A stretch of DNA of 64,000 nucleotides, from assembly GCA_019794795.1 (NCBI GenBank), contig JAIMFC010000001.1, positions 232,805 to 296,804 on the forward strand. Reading direction: 5' to 3'. Both the position numbers and the translations under genes were made by a program. Every line of letters begins with the position of its first letter. Positions within the stretch are counted from its first letter, which is position 1. This document shows, piece after piece, positions 58,585 through 64,000 of the stretch. The DNA is from Streptococcus gallolyticus (lineage in GTDB: Bacteria > Bacillota > Bacilli > Lactobacillales > Streptococcaceae). The notes beneath the pieces are model-generated. The model was not told where the DNA came from. It made no database searches and saw only the letters and a program-made list of their open reading frames with translations.

Positions 58585-60417
58585 ATGTTTAAGATTTTTA
58601 AACGGTTGAATGCTAGAGAATGGGGAATGATTGCCTTGAGTACGGCCCTCATTTGTTTAGCAGTATGGATGGACTTGAAGAGTCCAGAGTATATGTCAGA
58701 TATTACCTCGCTCTTGCAGACTAAGGGAACAGAAGTGAAGGATATTTTAGAACCAGGTTCTAAGATGATGGCCTTCTCGTTGGGAAGTTTCTTAATTGCG
58801 GTAGCTGTCGGTTTTCTGGCATCTCGTACGGCAGCTAGCTTTACTACTCGTCTGCGTGGGGATATTTTTAATCAAGTCATGGATTATTCAGATGCGGAAA
58901 TCAAGAGATTTTCCATTCCTTCTCTTTTGACACGAACTACCAACGACTTGACCCAGCTACAGATTCTCATCACAATGGGGATGCAGGTGGTGACACGTGG
59001 TCCAATCATGGCGGTTTGGGCTCTGACTAAAATTTGGGGTAAGAGTGATGAATGGACCAGTGCGGTAGCAGTTGCCGTGCTTATAGTGCTCATTCTATTG
59101 ACGACTTTGCTGGTCTTTGCTTTTCCAAAACAGCGTAAGGTGCAGGGCTTGACAGATGCCCTCAATGCGACAACGCGTGAGTCCTTATCAGGTGTACGCG
59201 TGGTTCGTGCCTATAATGCAGAGGACTATCAAACTGAGAAATTTAAGGAAGAGAATGCAGGTTTGACCAAACTCAATCTCTTTGTTTTCCGTCTCATGTC
59301 GCTCATGAATCCAGTTATGACAGTAGTAGCATCTGGCTTGACCTTGTCCATTTACTGGATTGGGGCTCATTTGGTCAATGACATCAAGATTCCAGCCATC
59401 AATCAAACCAGTCCAGAAGCCATGCAAATTTCTGCTTTAGCCATAAAGGATGCCATTGGCGACCGTGTTTCACTCTTTTCTGATATGGTGGTCTTCTCAT
59501 CTTACGCCATGCAGGTTGTTATTGGTTTTATGATGATGATTGCGATTTTCATTATTATGCCTCGTGCTTTGGTATCTACACGTCGGATCAATGAAGTGTT
59601 GGCATTAGAACCATCTGTTCAATTTTCAGAAAGCTCAAAAGAAGGAAATGGTCAAACAGGGCAAGTGGAATTCCACGATGTTTCCTTCCGTTATACCAAA
59701 AATTCTCGTGCGGTGATCGAGCATGTTTCCTTTACCGCCCAAGCAGGTCAGACCGTAGCCTTTATCGGGTCAACTGGTTCAGGGAAGTCAACTCTGGTTA
59801 ATCTCTTGCCACGTTTTTATGACGCGACGGAGGGCTGGATTAAGGTGGATGGTGTCAATGTCAATGACTATTCACATGATGACCTCAATAATAAAGTTGG
59901 TTACATTCCACAAAAAGCAGTGCTCTTTAGTGGTACTATTCGTTCTAATATGACATTTGGTTTGTCTGAACAGTCTCCATTGACCGATGAACAAATCTGG
60001 GAAGCCTTGGAATTGGCGCAAGCTAAAGACTTTGTAGAAGCTAAGGAAAAAGGTTTGGACGAAGAAGTTTCCCAAGGCGGTACAAACTTCTCTGGTGGTC
60101 AAAAACAACGTTTGGCTATCGCCCGTGCCTTGGCTCGTAAACCCGAAATTCTCATCTTTGATGATTCTTTCTCTGCCTTGGATTACAAGACAGACCGCAT
60201 TTTGCGCAAAGAGTTGAAGGAAAAAACGGCTGAAATGACCAAACTGATTGTAGCGCAACGGATTTCAACCATTATGGATGCGGATTTGATTTTGGTATTG
60301 GATCAAGGTAAGGTTGTTGGTCAAGGAACGCACAAGGAACTTCTTACGACCAATGAAGTCTACCAAGAAATTGCCTATTCACAATTGTCTAAGGAGGAGT
60401 TGGAAAATGGAAAATAA
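58585..60417 (+). CDS. Heterodimeric ABC exporter subunit, degenerate ATPase site
   Basis: The 610-residue half-transporter has a six-helix membrane domain (about 12-340) and an ATPase domain with Walker A STGSGKST, canonical signature FSGGQKQR and Walker B ILIFDDSFS, with Asp in place of the catalytic Glu. It pairs with the next protein. Control by MarR suggests export of toxic compounds. AAAGGAG precedes the ATG. Confidence 0.92.
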   Translation: MFKIFKRLNAREWGMIALSTALICLAVWMDLKSPEYMSDITSLLQTKGTEVKDILEPGSKMMAFSLGSFLIAVAVGFLASRTAASFTTRLRGDIFNQVMDYSDAEIKRFSIPSLLTRTTNDLTQLQILITMGMQVVTRGPIMAVWALTKIWGKSDEWTSAVAVAVLIVLILLTTLLVFAFPKQRKVQGLTDALNATTRESLSGVRVVRAYNAEDYQTEKFKEENAGLTKLNLFVFRLMSLMNPVMTVVASGLTLSIYWIGAHLVNDIKIPAINQTSPEAMQISALAIKDAIGDRVSLFSDMVVFSSYAMQVVIGFMMMIAIFIIMPRALVSTRRINEVLALEPSVQFSESSKEGNGQTGQVEFHDVSFRYTKNSRAVIEHVSFTAQAGQTVAFIGSTGSGKSTLVNLLPRFYDATEGWIKVDGVNVNDYSHDDLNNKVGYIPQKAVLFSGTIRSNMTFGLSEQSPLTDEQIWEALELAQAKDFVEAKEKGLDEEVSQGGTNFSGGQKQRLAIARALARKPEILIFDDSFSALDYKTDRILRKELKEKTAEMTKLIVAQRISTIMDADLILVLDQGKVVGQGTHKELLTTNEVYQEIAYSQLSKEELENGK

Positions 60418-62176
60418 AAAACAAGAAAAAAGCCTATTTGCCAATCTGGCTCCCTATATCAAAGGCTACAAGGGATTCTTTGGAGCAGCGGTTGTCCTAG
60501 CAGTTATTTCAAGTATCATCACGGTTATCGGTCCTGACCGTCTCAAGGAAATGACAGACCTCATGATCAAGGGACTGACAGGTGATATCAATCTAACCAA
60601 AATCGGTGAAATTGCAGGTCAACTGGCCCTACTTTATGTAGCTGGTGCTCTCGTCTCTTACTCAGCTAGTTTTATCGTGACTACCATTATCCAACATTTT
60701 GCGCAACGCATGCGGAATGCGATTGCGGATAAAATCAACAAAATTCCTCTCGGTTACTTTGATAGTCATTCACAAGGAGATACTCTTTCTCGCGTCACGA
60801 ATGATGTGGACTTGATGACTCAATCATTCAACCAGTCCTTGGTAGCTATGGTGGCCTCAGTTGTGCTTTTGATTGGCTCTATCTTCATGATGTTTAAGAC
60901 AGACTGGCATTTGGCAACAACGGCTATCCTCTCTGTCTTTGCAGGATTTGCTCTTTCTACCATTATTATGGTGAAAAGTCAGCCACTTTTCAAAAAGCAA
61001 CAAGCCAACCTAGCTAATATTTCTGGTTATGTGGAAGAAATCTATACAGGACATAATGTAGTAACTAGCTACAATGCCCGTCAGCAAGCCAAGTCTGATT
61101 TCAAAAACCTTAACGACAAACTCTATAACTCTATGTGGAAATCACAATTTTTCTCAGGAATTATGATGCCACTTATGCAGTTTATTGGGAACTTTGGTTA
61201 TGTTATGGTCTGTGTAGTCGGTGCGGCACTTGCGCTTGACGGGACTATTACTATGGGAACCATCGTCGCCTTCATGACTTACGTGCGTATTTTCACGCAA
61301 CCTATCGGACAAATTGCACAAGGGATTACCCAGTTGCAATCTGCTAGCGCAGCTATGGGACGTGTTTTTGAATTCCTTAATGAAGAGGAAATGGAAGTAG
61401 AAGAAGGGAAGACCAATCGGCTAGAAGCTGTTAAAGGTCATGTAACCTTCGACCATGTTCACTTTGGTTACAATCCTGAGAAAACGATTATTCACGACTT
61501 TACCTCTGAAGCCAAACCAGGTCAGAAGGTGGCGATCGTTGGTCCAACGGGTGCTGGTAAGACGACAATCGTTAATCTGCTCATGCGTTTCTACGAGATT
61601 AATTCTGGTCAGATTGCCATTGATGGTGTTAATGTTCACGATATGAGCCGTGCAGAAGTTCACGATGCCTTTTCAATGGTGCTGCAGGATACTTGGCTCT
61701 TTGAGGGAACTATCAAGGATAACCTCATTTTCAACCAAGATCACATTACCGATGAGCAGGTGGAGGCTGCGGCCAAGGCTGTCGGTGTACATCACTTTAT
61801 AAAAACCTTGCCAAATGGCTATGACACAGTACTGGACGACTCAGTGACCTTATCAGTTGGACAAAAGCAACTCTTGACCATTGCGCGTGCTCTGTTGAAA
61901 GATTCGCCATTACTTATCTTGGATGAAGCGACATCATCGGTTGATACACGTACGGAAGAATTGATTCAGAAAGCGATGGATAAACTCATGGAAGGACGTA
62001 CTTCTTTTGTTATCGCTCACCGCTTGTCAACCATTCGCAATGCGGACCTCATTCTTGTCATGAAAGACGGGAATATCATTGAGCAAGGAAACCACGACCG
62101 ACTCATGGAGCAAAATGGTTTCTACGCTGACTTGTACAACAGCCAATTCACCGAAGCCAGTGAAGAAGTGGCTTAA
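60407..62176 (+). CDS. Heterodimeric ABC exporter subunit, consensus Walker B
   Basis: This 589-residue partner has the same membrane-plus-ATPase layout, Walker A GPTGAGKTT, intact Walker B LLILDEATSSVD and a degraded signature LSVGQKQ, complementary to the preceding subunit. I use ATG 60407 behind AAGGAGGAG, overlapping the previous stop. A longer frame back to 60314 lies wholly inside the preceding gene. Substrate unknown. Confidence 0.93.
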   Translation: MENKKQEKSLFANLAPYIKGYKGFFGAAVVLAVISSIITVIGPDRLKEMTDLMIKGLTGDINLTKIGEIAGQLALLYVAGALVSYSASFIVTTIIQHFAQRMRNAIADKINKIPLGYFDSHSQGDTLSRVTNDVDLMTQSFNQSLVAMVASVVLLIGSIFMMFKTDWHLATTAILSVFAGFALSTIIMVKSQPLFKKQQANLANISGYVEEIYTGHNVVTSYNARQQAKSDFKNLNDKLYNSMWKSQFFSGIMMPLMQFIGNFGYVMVCVVGAALALDGTITMGTIVAFMTYVRIFTQPIGQIAQGITQLQSASAAMGRVFEFLNEEEMEVEEGKTNRLEAVKGHVTFDHVHFGYNPEKTIIHDFTSEAKPGQKVAIVGPTGAGKTTIVNLLMRFYEINSGQIAIDGVNVHDMSRAEVHDAFSMVLQDTWLFEGTIKDNLIFNQDHITDEQVEAAAKAVGVHHFIKTLPNGYDTVLDDSVTLSVGQKQLLTIARALLKDSPLLILDEATSSVDTRTEELIQKAMDKLMEGRTSFVIAHRLSTIRNADLILVMKDGNIIEQGNHDRLMEQNGFYADLYNSQFTEASEEVA

Positions 62177-62229
62177 GAGAGACTGGACTCGGTTCATAAG
62201 ATATGAACGGTAACTATTTTCTCTAAGTA

Positions 62230-62263
62230 AAAGAACTTGAGACTTTGGTCCAAGTTCTTTTTT
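62230..62263 (+). terminator. Terminator of the MarR-ABC operon, solo hairpin of the repeat family
   Basis: AAAGAACTTG pairs perfectly with CAAGTTCTTT over an 11-base loop and runs into Ts. Sequence and loop match the hairpin end of repeat copy C. Confidence 0.85.
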
Positions 62264-62295
62264 CGTGTCTCCAAGAGGAAAATCCTATTTTGATA

Positions 62296-62304
62296 TGGTA
62301 AAAT
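62296..62304 (+). promoter_or_regulatory. Extended -10 promoter of the HerA-like gene
   Basis: TGGTAAAAT 33 bases before the start. Confidence 0.5.
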
Positions 62305-62336
62305 AGAGAAAAGTATACAAGAAAAAAGGAGACCTT

Positions 62337-63869
62337 ATGTCTGATACAATTCAATTTGGTTACGGGAAGGCGACTGCGCAATTAGTGCTAAAACGCCTCA
62401 ATCGCCATGGTATTATTGCTGGTGCGACGGGGACAGGGAAAACAGTGACCTTGAAGGTCTTGGCAGAGCAGTTGAGTGATGCAGGGATTCCAGTATTTTT
62501 GTCAGATATCAAGGGTGATTTGACTAGTCTGGCTCAGGAAAATACAGGTAATATTGCTGCGGAGCGTTTGACCGCAACCCACTATGATGACTACAGTCCA
62601 GCTAGCTACCCTGTTGAGCTCTGGGATGTGATGGGGGAAAATGGTCTGCCTGTTCGGATGACTATTTCTGAGATGGGACCGGTCCTTTTGACACGTTTGT
62701 TAGGACTCAATGAGACCCAGGAAAGCATTCTCAATATTGTGTTCAGTGTTGCTGACGAAAAGGGGCTCTTGCTCATCGATATGATGGACTTACGTGCTAT
62801 GCTCAATTATGTCGCGGAGCATGCCGCAGAGTTGAGTCAATATTATGGCAATATTCCTGCTCGTTCCGTTGGGGCAATCTTGCGTAGTCTGGTCGTTTTG
62901 GAGCAACAGGGCGGCAAGATTTTCTTTGGCGAGCCAAGTTTGGAAATTGCTGATTTGATGAGAACAAATCAAGATGGTCGTGGTATCATTAACATTCTCA
63001 ATGCTACTCAGCTCTTCAACCAGCCTACACTTTACTCCACTGTGCTCTTGTCTCTCCTAGCAGAACTCTATGAAACCTTGCCTGAAGTGGGAGATCTGGA
63101 TAAGCCTAAAATGGTCTTCTTCTTTGATGAGGCTCATGTTCTTTTCAAAGATGCGCCTAAGGTTCTCTTGGAAAAAATCGAACTTATTGTCCGTCTCATC
63201 CGTTCAAAAGGTGTCGGTGTTTTCTTCGTTACTCAAAATCCAACAGACATTCCAGACAGCGTGGCTAGTCAATTGGGCAATCGGATTCAGCATGGTTTGC
63301 GTGCTTTTACTCCCAAAGAGCTGAAAACAGTTGTGACAGTTGCCGAAACCTTCCGTCAAGAGGATGGGTTGGATTTGGCCAAGGTTATCCAAGAATTACA
63401 GGTGGGAGAAGCGGTCGTATCAACTTTAGGTGTTGATGGTACCCCAAGTTTTGCGGATCGGGTGATGATTTACCCACCAAAAAGTCTTTTGGGGACTGCA
63501 GACCCAGTAGTAGTGCTGTCGTTGCTCAATAATTCGAGTTTAATGGACAAGTATGCGGAAGCTATTAACCGCGAGTCAGCTCATGAGCAAATCGCCGCTA
63601 TGACTCAAGAAAAAGAAGATCAACTGATCAAAGAATCTGAAGAGGCGGAAGCTAAGAAAGCCCGAGAAAAGGCTGAAAAGGATGCTCAGAAAGAAGTTGA
63701 AAGACAGGCAGAGGCTCAAGAAAAAGCCAGTCAAAAATCTGCAAAGACAAGTAGTCGCCGCTCAGACAGCCCTATGGACCGCTTCACAAAAAATATCATG
63801 AGTGTAGTGGGGCGTGAGGCAGGACGTATTCTGGTACGTGGCATTACAGGTATGCTGAAAGGTAAATAA
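62337..63869 (+). CDS. HerA-like (DUF853) P-loop ATPase
   Basis: A 510-residue ATPase of the HerA/FtsK class: Walker A GATGTGKTVT (about 29-38), Walker B MVFFFDEAHVLF (about 257-268) and a sensor segment FFVTQNPTDIPDSVASQLGNRIQHGLRAFTP. The C-terminal part (about 410-480) is a highly charged Glu/Lys/Ala-rich helix, then RRSDSPMDRFTKNIMS. The DUF853 group is widespread and its function is not settled; DNA translocation is the analogy from HerA. It is monocistronic, behind AAAAGGAG. Confidence 0.88.
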   Translation: MSDTIQFGYGKATAQLVLKRLNRHGIIAGATGTGKTVTLKVLAEQLSDAGIPVFLSDIKGDLTSLAQENTGNIAAERLTATHYDDYSPASYPVELWDVMGENGLPVRMTISEMGPVLLTRLLGLNETQESILNIVFSVADEKGLLLIDMMDLRAMLNYVAEHAAELSQYYGNIPARSVGAILRSLVVLEQQGGKIFFGEPSLEIADLMRTNQDGRGIINILNATQLFNQPTLYSTVLLSLLAELYETLPEVGDLDKPKMVFFFDEAHVLFKDAPKVLLEKIELIVRLIRSKGVGVFFVTQNPTDIPDSVASQLGNRIQHGLRAFTPKELKTVVTVAETFRQEDGLDLAKVIQELQVGEAVVSTLGVDGTPSFADRVMIYPPKSLLGTADPVVVLSLLNNSSLMDKYAEAINRESAHEQIAAMTQEKEDQLIKESEEAEAKKAREKAEKDAQKEVERQAEAQEKASQKSAKTSSRRSDSPMDRFTKNIMSVVGREAGRILVRGITGMLKGK

Positions 63870-63881
63870 AAAGAGGGGAAA

Positions 63882-64000
63882 CTGTCAAGCCCCAGATAAA
63901 ATGGACAGTTAAAAAAGTTAGTTTTTTAGAAGGTATGCTTCCCTAAATTCTAGGGGAGTCATACCTTTTAATTTTTCTTGTGGTCTGTGCCAATTATACC
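63882..64000 (-). mobile_element. End of an IS3-family insertion sequence (cut by window edge)
   Basis: TGTCAAGCCCCAGATAAA then TGGACAGT at 63883-63908 looks like the terminal repeat of an IS3-group element, directly after the HerA-like gene. The transposase end lies inside it on the minus strand. The other end is outside the window. Confidence 0.75.
63918..64000 (-). CDS. IS3-family transposase (OrfB), C-terminal end only
   Basis: On the minus strand the frame entering from the right edge reads YNWHRPQEKLKGMTPLEF, then REAYLLKN and TAA (63918-63920). YNxxRPxxxLxGxTPxE is the conserved C-terminus of rve-type IS3 transposases. Whether the gene is intact cannot be seen. Confidence 0.85.
   Translation of the reverse strand, partial: YNWHRPQEKLKGMTPLEFREAYLLKN

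Noticed and set aside
60314..60406. N-terminal extension of the second MarR-linked ABC subunit
   Set aside because: It lies within the preceding subunit gene; the start at 60407 has AAGGAGGAG and the family's usual N-terminus.

Overview
The window is a chromosomal segment of a low-GC Firmicute, almost certainly a Streptococcus of the mitis/sanguinis type. The basis is the protein sequences, plus gene strings I recall in the same order from Streptococcus pneumoniae: xseA-xseB-ispA-tlyA-argR-recN; pyrH-frr-cvfB; ybeY-dgkA-era; mutM-coaE-pmrA-rpmG-secG-rnr-smpB-tehB. I cannot fix the species. There is no prophage or CRISPR array; the only transposase is an IS3-type fragment cut by the right edge.

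Layout. 1-2.2 kb: end of a GH65 disaccharide phosphorylase with beta-phosphoglucomutase. 2.5-7.9 kb: overlapping operon for exonuclease VII, farnesyl diphosphate synthase, TlyA methyltransferase, ArgR and RecN. 8-11.4 kb: HD phosphohydrolase, DegV, a secreted SGNH hydrolase, a YpmS-like protein and HU. 11.5-13 kb: small accessory ORFs and a GNAT acetyltransferase. 13.2-17.1 kb, minus strand: thiolase, HMG-CoA synthase and HMG-CoA reductase, the upper mevalonate pathway that feeds isoprenoids to IspA. 17.3-23.3 kb: phosphoglycerate mutase, two glyoxalase-fold proteins, PgdA deacetylase, a GT14 glycosyltransferase and a flippase. 23.4-28.3 kb: pyrH, frr, cvfB, panE, yozE, a broken NUDIX gene and phoH. 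28.4-37.3 kb: an MFS exporter behind a candidate attenuator, tRNA-Thr, then a beta-galactoside uptake and hydrolysis operon (binding protein, two permeases, GH2 beta-galactosidase, LacI regulator) without its own ATPase. 37.4-41.9 kb: a heterodimeric ABC multidrug-type exporter behind a leader peptide and terminator/antiterminator, then a methyltransferase and a broken RsgA-like GTPase. 42.8-44.6 kb: AT-rich accessory segment with one unrecognised secreted protein. 44.7-54.9 kb: conserved housekeeping string with a frameshifted pmrA. 55.2-57.9 kb: frameshifted LPXTG/MucBP adhesin. 58-62.2 kb: MarR regulator with a perfect palindromic operator and a second heterodimeric ABC exporter. 62.3-63.9 kb: HerA-like ATPase, then the IS remnant.

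Most interesting points: (1) the ABC-exporter leader at 37371-37573, where a 21-codon ORF overlaps an antiterminator arm that competes with an intrinsic terminator, the layout expected for ribosome-mediated attenuation; (2) the secreted protein at 43407-44012, with acidic pro-region, dibasic site and cationic Ala-rich C-terminal domain; (3) an interspersed repeat with hairpin ends, in five copies plus solo hairpins, four of which put their hairpin at the 3' end of a gene; (4) four genes carrying frameshifts, all accessory; (5) strong palindromic operators at two small regulatory loci.

All positions were read by eye; no alignment, folding or database search was run.
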